NCBI GenBank assembly: GCA_001661515.1
Contig: LUVW01000020.1
Span: 310,001-374,000, forward strand
Length of the DNA: 64,000 bases
Direction of reading: 5' to 3'
DNA from: Capniomyces stellatus
Lineage: Eukaryota; Kickxellomycota; Harpellomycetes; Harpellales; Legeriomycetaceae
The number at the start of each line of letters is the position of its first letter. Position 1 is the first letter of the stretch. This document shows, piece after piece, positions 35,422-47,100 of this stretch. The translations under genes and the position numbers were made by a program. The notes beneath the pieces are model-generated. The model worked only from the letters and a program-made list of their open reading frames with translations. It was not told the DNA's origin and did not search any database.

Positions 35422-36792
35422 TTAGATCTTTTCGGTGAGCTCTGGAACAATTTGGAACAAGTCTCCTACAAGCCCATAATCAGCGACTTGGAAAATTGGG
35501 CAGTCTGGATCCTTGTTGATTGCGACAATAACCTTCGAGTCCTTCATTCCTGCCAAATGCTGAATGGCTCCTGAAATACCAATAGCAATATATAGCTCTG
35601 GTGCAACGATCTTTCCGGTTTGTCCAACCTGCATCGAGTTATCGCAGTATCCTGCATCTACTGCTGCTCTTGAAGCTCCAACTATTTTTGTTGTTCATCA
35701 AAATAAAACCAGCCAATTGCCTCAATATTTCATTACATTTACAACGTTTGCCAATATACCCTCTCCCCCCAATAGCACCTTCTGCCCTACAATTTGCACC
35801 GCCTCAAAATGTGGTATAATAATGCATCGCTAATATGGCTTACCTCCAGCTCCGAGCTTATCGGCAAGATTGGTGATAAGCTTGAATCCGTCAACGCTCT
35901 TGACAGCACGTCCTCCTGCTACTACAATCTTGGCTGATCCGAGGTCTGGTCTATCGGCCTTAACAATATCCTCCTTAATCCATGTGGATTTTGGTGACAC
36001 ATCTACTGCTTGTGCGTCCTCCAATGGCGACTCGGTGTTCTTTTCGGCAGCTGCTGCAAACGAAGTGTTACGGATGGTAATTACCTTGATAGCATCTGAG
36101 GATTTAACTGTAGCCAAAGCATTTCCTATTTGTTGTATAATTTACGTTAATTTCTGCTCTGGACTTCAACCTTCCAACACCTCTTGAAGAACAGTGCCTC
36201 CGGTCAATGCTCTCATAAAGTAAACTCTTTTGCTCTCTACCACAACTATGAATGAGAATCTTTGTCAACTTGGTTACGTACCTGCATAGATTGGTCTGAC
36301 AAATGTGCTTTCATCTTGAATTGAAATAACATCAGAAATCTGTTGCACATCCAACAAGGCCGAGAGTCTTGGAAGAACGCTCTTTCCGACATTAGAGTGC
36401 GAGGCCAAGACGTGTGTGCTCTTGGTGTGCTCTTGGATTGCTTTCAGTAGCGGTGCAACTACTTCAGGCAAACTGTGATCAAAAACTGCATTGTTGGCTA
36501 CAATCACCTTGTCAACTCCCTCGATCTTTGAAACCAATTTAGCCACCTCGCCTGCATCACTTCCCGCTACCAAAGCTGTCACTGGTCCTCCAAGTGATTT
36601 TGCTGCTGTGATGGTGTTCAGTGTAGCTCCATCGATCAATTTGTTTTTGTGTTCAACAAATACCAACGAGGACAAAAGTGCGCGCGCATTCAAATTTGAC
36701 AATGAGGCGCTGGTCTGGCCAAACTATAAAGTATTGCAAACATTCGCAGTGAGTATAAAGCTATTTTTGCCTTCTTTTTCTTTATTTACCAT
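35422..36792 (-). CDS. Electron transfer flavoprotein alpha subunit
   Basis: Exons 36723-36282, 36125-35844, 35681-35422, plus a likely first exon that is only the ATG at 36792-36790 followed directly by a GTAAAT donor, giving 328 aa (family about 330). The N-terminal Rossmann-like half ([41 protein letters not shown]) leads to the FAD-binding half. There [49 protein letters not shown] and [21 protein letters not shown] are the diagnostic ETF alpha signature. ETF takes electrons from mitochondrial acyl-CoA dehydrogenases and passes them to ETF-ubiquinone oxidoreductase. The predicted N-terminus ([20 protein letters not shown]) could be a short mitochondrial presequence. An alternative ATG 18 nt upstream (MLKIKAH) fails in phase, so the start is the weak point. 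Confidence 0.93.
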
Positions 36793-39139
36793 GCGCTTTG
36801 ATCTTGAGCATCAACAATCTAGGCCCAATCAAGCAAAATATTGATGAAATCTCTTCTTGATTGCTTTACTGTACTACAATCCGATTCATTCATTTAATCC
36901 AAGCTCTTTCATAATTCGGGTACCAAACATTGATATAAAGCAAACAATCACCTTTCTGGTAAATAACCCGGCTTTTGAAAATCCAACTCTGAGCATTTTG
37001 TTTTGATCGTCTCTTTTCTTTGCCTAATTCTAATTTGTTTTATCGCTTGGAATAAAATAAAATAAAAACAAACTCAAATCCCTGAACCAACTTTTGTTAA
37101 ATAGCTTTATACCTATTTTGCTTTTTTTTAATTGCAAGTTTTTAGGTTTGTTTAAGCAGTACCCATTTTCTTTTTTTTCTTTTTTTTTTCTACCACTAAT
37201 TGTGAAATTGATATTTAGCTATCTTATAATTGAAACTCCTTGGAAATAAACGCTACGCTTATTTTGTCTTATTTTAAACACTATTAATCGGTTGAAAATT
37301 CCAATCGCGACTCCCGAAACTACCTTTTCTTTTTGGGCTCTCCTCTCGTACATTTCTGCAAAACATTTCCCCCATTTTGGGTCTAGTTGCAAGCACCCTA
37401 AATAACAATTGCTAAGCTCAGCGAGATTCGCCTACCTTAAATAAAATCAATTGGCTATAGATACCAAAAACCCCAACCTACATAATTAAAAAAAAGAAAT
37501 AAAGAAGAAACTCGCACAATTAAGGAGTAAACAATTCGCTTCAAGTTACTATTATCTCAATCTCAATTGGTCCAAACCAAGACTTCTTTTCTCAACCAAC
37601 TTGGGTCGATTCGCTTCTTAAACGAGTAAACTGTGAGTAAAAAATAAGCGAATAAACAGCGAGGTGCCTCAATCACAGCTATGCTAACAACAACATCTTG
37701 TAAAGCATAAGTAACAAGCATGAAACCATACAACCCATTTGCCATAAAATAATATATTGTGTCCAACTTGGTTATCGTAGACTTTGCCAACAATTGAAAG
37801 CCTAGTTGCACTATAGCAAAATGCTGGCTTGATTTGTGAAAAGCGCGGCAATATTTCAGAGGTGCTATTTCCACACATTCAATACCTTTGTGAGTGTGAA
37901 GAAAAGGAGGGACGTGTGAGTGCATTATTAAGCTGTGTATGCGTTTGCAAAAAACTACTTGGCTTGTGGTAAATCAAACTAAACAATTTTGGACTCTCAC
38001 CAATGTCAAATAGCCTTTATTGCGTATCATCTTGGATTTGGTAAAATATGATGTTCACTTGGCTGATTATTGCTAGAACATGAATTCAAAAAGGAAAAGA
38101 AAAAACCTGGCATTCGAAAAGGCCTTAGTTTTAGACTTTGGTAACCGCGGAACAGAGCTGGATAGAATGGGGCTTACTGTGCGTGCAAACGTATCTGCAC
38201 TACCACCAAACTGACCATCGGCAGCATCATAACTATGTCAGGCGTAGGTCTTGTTTGCATTTAATCATGTTTGTTCTAATCAGATAAGAGCCAGGGTGCA
38301 AGTATGAATAAGTGTTGCGTTTTACTAATCGGTTATTACTTTACCAACACTGGTACAGAAAATACTGGTGTTTGATTTTGGCCTAGTTTCTTTGGTGTTT
38401 ACATGTCAAGAAGATAAAATAAAAAAAATAGTCTTAAGTTGTCATTAGTTGTTTAAATGGTTCTGTGATTCGGCAGTGATTAGCAAATTATGCGCCAATC
38501 TAGCCAAACCAATCTCCCCCCAAATTAATTAATTGATTTATTGCAACTACCGTTATCCATAACTCATCACAAGCTTTGAAAAGTAAATAAAGATTTTTTT
38601 TTTCCAATTTTATAATCTAGGAATCAAAAAAAAAAAAAAAGATTGATTACCAATTAAAATTGCTGGTTGCTGGACTAGAATTAAAAAAAAGAAAAAAAAA
38701 AGATAGAAAAAAGTTCAACGCCTTAAAAGCGCTCTTGATGAAATATATTGGATCTTAATTTAATGAGGCCTACTTTACTTTAGATTAAAAAAAATTTTAT
38801 ACCAATTCTGCTGCCACTCCTATGGGAGTAGCAAATGAAAAGTTGCGAACCTAAAATCTAAATTTCCGTGTTAGCACAATTAGATTTTTGTTAATTTCCA
38901 TCATAATGATAAAATAAAAATCATTGAATTTGGTAACTTAACCAAATGAACGATAAGTAGTTGGTGAGTATTACTAGTATTATTATTATACTTTTTTTTT
39001 GGATACTTAAATAACCGAGACAGGGTAGTAACAATTCCATTCCATTTGTTTTTTCTACTATCAAGTTTAAATAAAAGTGCAAGGAGGCAATTTAAAGAGC
39101 AGTGTAAGAAAAAAAAGAGAAAGAAATATAGAGATCAAA
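36793..39139. other. Divergent intergenic region, ETF alpha and ADE12
   Basis: 2.35 kb between divergent genes. AT-rich, many A/T runs. A 120-codon minus-strand frame at 37563-37925 is the longest open frame but lacks conserved features and plausible flanking exons. No RNA gene seen. Confidence 0.5.
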
Positions 39140-40922
39140 ATGGCAAACAACAACAAAGCAACTGTGATTTTGGGAAGTCAATGGGGCGATGAGGGAAAAG
39201 GAAAGCTTTGTGACGTTTTGGCTGGATTATCCGATGTGTGTGCACGTTGTCAAGGAGGAAACAATGCCGGGCATACTATTGTAACAAACGGTGTGAAGTA
39301 TGCTGTCCATTTGCTGCCTTCAGGGATTATCAGTCCAAACTGCACAGCCTTGATCGGATCAGGCGTTGTTGTCCACCTGGAGTCCCTTTTCAAAGAGCTT
39401 GATGCTATTGAGGCCAAGGGCTTGAGCAGCAAGGGACGAATTCTTGTGTCGGACAGGTGCCAAGTTGTTCTTGACCTGCATCAAATTGTTGATGGACTTA
39501 ATGAAGTTGAGCTGGGCCGTGGAAGTATTGGAACAACCAGACGAGGAATTGGACCAGCCTACTCAACCAAGGCTTCTAGATCAGGAATCAGAGTACATCA
39601 CCTGTTCCACAAGTCTGAGTTTGAGGAAAAGTTGAGGGCTTTGGTTGATAGCATGCAAAAGAGATACGGCAACTTCGAGTACGATATCGAAAAGGAACTG
39701 GCCAAATACGAGGTCCTCGCTGAAAAGCTCAGACCATTGGTTGTTGACACTATCCAGTACATGTACGAAGCGTTAAACTCAAACAAAAAGATTCTTATTG
39801 AAGGTGCCAACGCCTTGTTCCTGGACATTGATTTCGGAACCTATCCATTCGTAACATCCTCCAACACAGGGGTTGGCGGTGCTCTTACAGGTCTTGGAGT
39901 TCCCCCAAGCGCAATCGGAAATGTCATCGGTGTGGTTAAGGCGTACACCACAAGAGTTGGAGAGGGACCATTCCCAACAGAGTTGTTTGATGTAAGTTTT
40001 TCCATTAGTATATTTCTATGTTCTTGCTGCTTGCTGCTTGAATGGACATGTGCTGTGTGGGTTTACTAAGGATGATTTGTTCAGATTAAGGTTGTGTTTA
40101 TTATATATATATATTTAATTTTTTGAGCTGATATATTTTTTTTCTTTATTAGGAAAATGGTGAGAAATTACAAAAGGTTGGTGCCGAGTTTGGTGTTACT
40201 ACTGGTCGCACACGTCGATGCGGTTGGTTAGATTTGGTAATGCTGAGATACTCGCACATAATCAATGGCTACACCAGGTAAATAAAAAAAAAACTTGAAA
40301 TGGAACAGTTTTTTAAACTCAACATTATAATATATTCTGATGTGCTGTTCTATCTACCTATACACCTGTAAATCTTTCCCATCCACTTACCAAATGGTGC
40401 ATTGACTGTAGCTTCAACTTGACCAAACTTGATGTCTTGGACTCATTTGATGAGATTAAGATTGCAACACACTATAATATCGATGGCGAAGAAACACAGG
40501 TATTCCCAGGTAGGAACAAAAAACAAGAAAAAACTAAATTTACTCGATGCATAGCTAGCAAAAAAACTAAAATATCGAATGTATAAAAGCCTTTAAAAGC
40601 TGGTGCTTTTGGAGCAAATAACGGCAACAACTAAATAACAGCCATTGTTTGAATGCAAAAATTGTAATGTGGCCCTTGATAAATAACTCTGTTTAAATTT
40701 TTTTTTTCATTAGCTGACTTGAACAGGCTTGCAAGAGCGACCGTAAAATATGTTACTATTCCAGGATGGAAGAGTAGCATTGCACATATCAGAAAATTCG
40801 AAGATCTTCCTGAAAACTGCAAAACATACATTAGAGTCATTGAGGAGCACCTTAAAGTTCCTGTTGAGTGGATCGGTGTGGGTGTTGATCGTGAAGCCAT
40901 GATCCACGTTCCACAAAACTAG
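39140..40922 (+). CDS. ADE12: Adenylosuccinate synthetase
   Basis: Four exons: 39140-39991, 40153-40277, 40412-40509, 40714-40922, giving 427 aa, the normal length. The GTP-binding loop [11 protein letters not shown], the IMP-site [23 protein letters not shown], the Asp/Arg region [43 protein letters not shown] and [11 protein letters not shown] are all intact. The enzyme joins IMP and aspartate using GTP to make adenylosuccinate, the first committed step from IMP to AMP. I chose the ATG at 39140 over an in-frame ATG at 39077, because the 21-residue extension would be Lys/Arg-rich leader sequence, while 39140 starts right before the conserved strand. The gene looks functional. Confidence 0.97.
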
Positions 40923-41678
40923 GTTGTTTGATGTTTGGTGTTTGGTTAGCTTTATTTTTCGTTGTTTTTTTTTTCTTCTTTAATAGCTGGAGAGTTGGTT
41001 GTTTTATACATAGTCTTGATTTTCCTTTTATTACTGCTACTACTATTATTATTTATATAAAAGCTTTAGCTTGTCCTTTTTTTCTCTAAAAAAAATGTTG
41101 GACATTGCTCTTCCTCGTATTTGGATTTTGTTTTGGTGATATCTGTTGCTATTAACATGCACGCTATGGTATGCTCCGTCAAATTTGACTTTGAATAGTT
41201 TGTACGTAGAAAAAGCGAGTTGGGTAGTTAACTGATGATTAAACAAGTGATTATGGCTTCTAGTCCAATCATTGCTTTTAGGAAGAAAAAAACAAATAAA
41301 TAAAAAGAGAAAAATTGCTGTTTCTTTTTTTTATTGTAATTGAAACAAAACTGTTGTTTATGTTTACTATTTTAAAATTACAAATCGTAAAATTAAACCA
41401 AATGTACATACGTCATGAATTAAGAGCAAGACGCTTTGAAATAAAAAAAAAAAGCAGAGAAAAGTCGGTTAAATAAAGTCTAATAATAAATCAAAACGTC
41501 TTAGTTTGGTATTAATCTTAGTTTCGTTAATAAAGAACATTTTTAAGGAAAGAAGCGACAAGCAAAGGAAATTAAATTGAAATAAAAACCGACACAATTG
41601 AAAACTTTAAAGCAAGAATTCAAAAGCGTAAAGGATAATAACAGATAGTAAACCCAAAATATCGATATATAAGATAAG
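40923..41678. other. Intergenic region, ADE12 to UBP6
   Basis: 756 bp between tandem + strand genes; AT-rich, no recognisable gene. Confidence 0.5.
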
Positions 41679-44117
41679 ATGAGCGTGGTCAATGGTGAGT
41701 GTTTGGTGCCAAGTATATACATTTAAAGGTGTTACTAGAGTAAATGATATCTGTTTCTAAAGAGTAATAGTAACAATAATAATAACAGATGGAACGATGG
41801 TTAACAAATAGTAATTGTAAAGTGGCAAGGCAAAAAATACGATGTTGGAGTTGATGTTTCGCAAACCGGAGAGATGCTCAAAGTTCAATTGTTTTCGTTG
41901 ACAGGGGTTGAGCCTGAGAGACAAAAGATATTGATAAAAGGAAAGCAGTTAAAGGTAATTTTGGCAGGGCGATTTTCTTATTATTGAGATTGGCAGGGCG
42001 ACTTTTGTTTTCAAGCACTTTGAAATGGTTGAAGTGACAAAAGCAGTATACAAACATGCACCTGGAAGTGTGTTAAAATGATGCAGTATGGATGCTACGC
42101 AATATGCCAAATGAGCGTTTTCTGATATGAAAAATTGTGTGATTCAAAAACATAGGACGACGATTTAATGAGCACATTGGGATTGACGGAGAACCAAGTA
42201 CTAATGGTAGGACGAGTTCACTGTTTTTTTTTAAAAAAAAGTACACGTTTTTGGTTGTCTATTTGGGGGGGGGGGGAGTTGACTTCAACAATTCATGCTA
42301 AAGTATGGTGCTGATTGGTATTGGGAGAAGCTTTGTACAAGCCCTACACTTGGCTAAAGTTTGTAGTTTTGTTATTGTGGTATAGACTAAAGAACTGTTT
42401 AATGAAAACAGAATTGAATTGAATTGAATTGAATTGAATTGAATTGAATTGAATTGAATTGAATTGAATTGAATGATAGATGTTGGGGTCGATGGGAAAG
42501 GTACCTGAAGCACCAGCCAAACCAGTTAGATTTTTTGAAGACATGTCGAGTGGGGAGGTGGTAAAGGCGTTGGAGATACCAGTGGGGTTAGAAAACATTG
42601 GCAACACTTGCTACATGAGTGCAACACTGCAATGTATGAGAGCAGTTAAAGAGTTAACAGATGCGCTTAACAATCGGCAAGGCTCGGTAAACTCATCGAA
42701 CAACCAAGAAAGGCTTACAACAACCCTACGAGACCTTTTCAGGGTAATGAATGCAACAGGGGAACCTGTCAAGCCATTTAAATTTCTGCAAACGATGCAC
42801 ACTGAATTTCCAACTTTTGCACAAAGAGACCCAAGGAGTGGGATTTTAAGACAGCAGGATGCTGAGGAATGTTGGAGCGGCTTGATGACGTCGTTGGGAG
42901 GTCAGTTGAAGGCAGAGAATGGCAAAAGTTTTATTGATAGCTACTTTAATGGCGAGTTGCTGACGACGTAAGTTGTATTTATTACTGCTAGAACAGTGTT
43001 GGTAAAAATGAAATAATAAAATAAAGCATAGTACATAATAGAAATATACTTTACCGATATGCTTACTACTTGATTTAGCTACAAATGTGTTGAGGCGCCT
43101 GAAGAACAAGCAGTCGAAAAAACCGAGACTTTCAGAAAGCTAGACTGCAGAATAGACAAAAGCGTAAATTTCTTACAGCAAGGACTCAAGCTATCACTGG
43201 CACAAACCATCAACAAACATTCGCCGACTCTTGACCGTGATGCCGAGTACACCGCAACATCGCAGATCACCCGTTTGCCCCAGTACTTGACCTTGACCTT
43301 CTTGAGATTTTTCTGGAAGGCTAAAGAATCAATTGATGCCAAGATTGTCAAAGTAAGCCCCAACTATTTTTGTTTTTTTTAAGAATAGAAATAAAAAGTT
43401 CATTCCGGTTACTCTATCCTGACTTTACAAGCCGATTGGGCACCTTGTCTAGAAAACCCGCCATGTCTATTTACTAACTAGTCTGCATATACTATTAAAA
43501 ACACGCTCTAGAGAGTTAAATTCCAGATGGAACTTGACATGGGTGAATTCTGCACGCCTGAATTAATGGAAAAAATGAAACCCACTCGCGACCATTTGCG
43601 CAAACTCACCGACGAAGTTGAAGCCAGGAGAAAGCGAGTAAAGCTTGAGCTGAAAAGAGAAAATGACATGCAAATAGATCCAAGTTCTGCCTCTGCCACT
43701 GCCTCTACCTCTGCTACTTCCACAGCCGCTCCAGCTGCTGAAAACAAAAAACCTGCTGATGATTCCGCCGATGTCTCAATGAATACAGATCTGACCACCG
43801 TGGATATTGTCAATCCTTTGCTAAAAGCCGATTTAGGTTGCAATCCATCTGGCATGTATGAGCTTATTGCCGTTCTAACCCACATTGGTAGAGACGCCAA
43901 CTCTGGTCATTACATTGCTTGGGTAAGAAAAGGTGCTCGTGAAGGTGAGTCTACTGACTTCCAGGGAATAAGTCCCCCAGAAGGCACTCATTGGTGGTAC
44001 AAGTTTGACGACGAAAAAGTCTCTGTCGTTCCTGAGTCTGAGATCCAAAAGCTTGAAGGCGGTGGTGATTGGCACACTGCGTACATTACCTTATACAAAG
44101 CCAAAGGCCTCGACTGA
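41679..44117 (+). CDS. UBP6: Proteasome-associated deubiquitinase Ubp6/USP14
   Basis: Six exons: 41679-41694, 41812-41954, 42156-42206, 42480-42967, 43079-43352, 43512-44117, giving 525 aa. The N-terminal ubiquitin-like domain (VKWQGKKYDV ... LFSLTGVEPERQKILIKG) docks on the 26S proteasome subunit Rpn1. The USP core has the Cys box GLENIGNTCYMSATLQC (catalytic Cys114, the same number as human USP14), QQDAEECW, TRLPQYLTLTFLRFFW and the His box NSGHYIAW (His about 457), followed by WWYKFDDEKVS. The enzyme trims ubiquitin chains from proteasome substrates. An Ala/Ser/Thr-rich acidic insert at about 375-425 is not conserved. The first exon is 16 nt. The third intron ends in a GAATT repeat. Confidence 0.95.
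42413..42475 (+). repeat. GAATT pentanucleotide repeat at the end of a UBP6 intron
   Basis: About 12 perfect tandem GAATT units lie in the third UBP6 intron and stop 4 nt before the exon start at 42480, leaving only GATAG as the acceptor. A run of G (about 42266-42277) lies in the same intron. Confidence 0.9.
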
Positions 44118-47100
44118 TTGCTTTTCTTTATTTGCCTCTCCCACTCCCCGCATTCTCTGATTAGTCTATTATCGCATATATTTACATACATGATATTGCT
44201 TGGTTTTTAAATACATACATTTTTCCTATTCCACCTTCTCCTTTCTATTCCTGCTTTTTTATGCTTTGTTTTGTTTTTTTTTTGTTTTTTTTGATTATTG
44301 TCTTTTAAAGCTTATTCTCTGTTACTGGATATCAAGTACCACCATTATGACGATTTGGCTGTTTAATTTGGCTTGTTGATTTTAAATTTGGTATGATTTT
44401 TAATGCACTCACAATTTGGCAAGTTCAGTGCCATTGTTTGCTTTTGCTTTTGATTTTGATTTTCCCACTGGTACTTTACTACTAAGGATTTTGTTGCCAA
44501 CAAAGTAGTTGAAATGACTTTTGTATGTTGATAATATCTTTAAAGCCGGTGAATGATACTTGTTTAATTTTTGCCCTGATGTTTGCCAAATAGGCATAAA
44601 TGAGTCAAAACAAAACCAATTTGAACCAGAATGAATCAAATCTACATATTTACTGGTGTTCCTATTTGTTAATATTAAAACATCGCTATTACTTTTCATT
44701 TTAATATTAAATACTCGGGATTTTGTAACTTTGGGTTTTTGTGCAGAATAAACCTCCAATCATTTATCTGATTTTATTTCATTGATTATCTTCAGATTTT
44801 ATTTTATTTTTATTGATTATCTTCAGCTTTTTTTTTATTTTTTTTATGTTTACTTTAACCCATTGCTGTACCGTTATCCGAATGCTGTGCTAGCATTGCC
44901 TTTATCACTAATGACATTTTTCTGTCCAGTTCTGGTTTAAATTATCGGGGATGCGTTTAATGTAGGTTTTAGTTGAGCACCTTTTCTAATTTATGAGTTT
45001 GTGCTTGTGTGTCTGTGTATGTGTTGCATGCTTTATTTTAGTAGCACGTTTGACTCATTAGTTTACAATCCTCTGTGCTGTTCTATGTTACCACAACGCA
45101 CGCTGACTTAATCAACTAGTTCTATATAGCCAGATGTCAGTGTGAATATCATATTCCTATAGGCTATATGGTTTATTGAACCTTGCCTAGTATACCAAAG
45201 GTTATGTCATACATAATGTCACGGCTGGTGTGTGATTTCTACTGGCAAAATTAAATTCAGCATTCTACCACAATCTTCAATCTATGCTGATGCCAGCCAA
45301 GTACACCTAATCGTTATTGAAATGCACAATGTCAATCTTTGATACGTTGTTTTTGCTTTTTTGTAGCACAGTTGAGATGAAAGCTTAGTCTCAGAAATTT
45401 CAACTGTTCAGAGTTCCCTGTTGGGCTAAGCGATAAGTTTTTATGACATGCCCAAGGAAATGTGCTTGGCTAAATGTAAATGGCTTAGATTCATACAGGG
45501 ATCAGTTGGTTTATATTCGAATTTACTGTCTATATCTGAACAAATCAAATCAAAACAAAATAAATCGAAAAATAAATCGAAAAACAAAACAAAGCACTGG
45601 TAGTTCAAAAATTGTGGAGTGTTCAAACAGGATTCAATTCAGCGTATTTTGCCTTTGAAAATTATATGATTTAAACCGCTCTGTTATACTTTGATCTTCA
45701 AGGGTGTCGGAAATTCAGATATATTTTAGTGACACCAGTAAATGGCGGATATTTAGTATTGCTTTCGCATTACTTATTTCCAAGCACTTTACTTGCTCTG
45801 TTATGAACCATAGTCTGAAATACGATTAGCCCTAAGCCTAAAAAGTAGAGTTCTAGGGTTGACCCAATTTTGATTTCAATTATAAAGAAAAAGTCAATTG
45901 TCGAAAATGATATTCACAACCAGTGAATGTAACATGGTTGGGATTAGCAATGTTTAGAGTAAAATATTTAAAAAAAATCGTAGTTAATCACAGCCAGTTT
46001 TGGATAAAGTAGTGGGAGATTTGCTAATGCATTTCTAACAGCATTTGGTTGTAAGAGTTTACATTGAATGTATCATGAATATCAAACAGAATATCGGTGC
46101 TATAGATAAACGGTGTCTGTAGGATGATTGAATGAGTTGGGCTGTGTTGAGCTGGTAGATTAGATAGGATTGGATTTGATACTGTATTTACAGTATCTGG
46201 CCTTATTTGCAAGCTGATATTGGCGGATCTGTGAAAAAAAAAAGACCAAAGTGGTTGAGGTGGCGTTACTTGACTAGACATTGTTAACTTTGTTTAAAAA
46301 GCCCACCTGCTGTAGACAAATTTAGTGGTTGTATACTAAAGCTTACCAGTTAAAGAAAGCTATAATGTTGAAAAGGTGTGTAGGAAAATTGTCAGCTGAG
46401 AAACCGATTTAGGCAAATAGTGGGCTAACCTTGGCTGTACTTTGCACAAAACTTGATCCTTTTGTACAATTGTGCATAATTTTGCTTTAGAACTGTGAGC
46501 TTTAAGTCTGCTGTTGATTCTGAGTTGGTGGTGGACGTTGAATAATTATAAAGGAAGCTAAACAAAACGAAAATTCGTCAGGATTACTTAAATTATCAAA
46601 AATAACTAATAGGTACTAAAAGTAAATTAAATGGCAGAATACAATTAGGCCGAGCAACTCTTGGGGTTTAGGTAAAACTGGTTTGTACTTTTATTTTTAT
46701 CACCAATTACAAACAAAAACAACGGTTTCAGATTTAAAGACGAGTATTTTTATTTCTGCTTTGTAAATCAAAAACGGATAGCCAATGGTATACAGTTAAC
46801 ACGTTAAAGTAAATATAATTTAATTTAGACAAAAGAAGCAGGATTAGCAAAAAAAGAGTAACAAAAAAATAATAATAAATAAACTAGAAAAAAGCGTTGA
46901 CAAAAATGTGCAAATAAAGTGCGAAAATAAATAGTAGTTTTTGTTAATAATGGAACATGCTAAAATTGGAGAACTCGAAGTTGGAAAAAATAACACATTT
47001 GTACATTCGAAATTACATGATAAATACTATCGCCTAATAACAATCGGTGGTGTTTAATAATATGTAGATTTAAGTGGGCAGGTAAATAAAGAAGTTGAGG

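Noticed and set aside
37563..37925. 120-codon minus-strand frame between ETF alpha and ADE12
   Set aside because: No conserved motif and no plausible flanking exons; length is within chance for 2.3 kb of intergenic DNA.
42413..42475. GAATT repeat as a telomere-like or origin element
   Set aside because: It lies inside a UBP6 intron flanked by well-conserved exons; a simple microsatellite is sufficient.
44409..44759. 116-codon minus-strand frame after UBP6
   Set aside because: No ATG for the first 20 codons, no recognisable domain, unusual residue mix; treated as chance.
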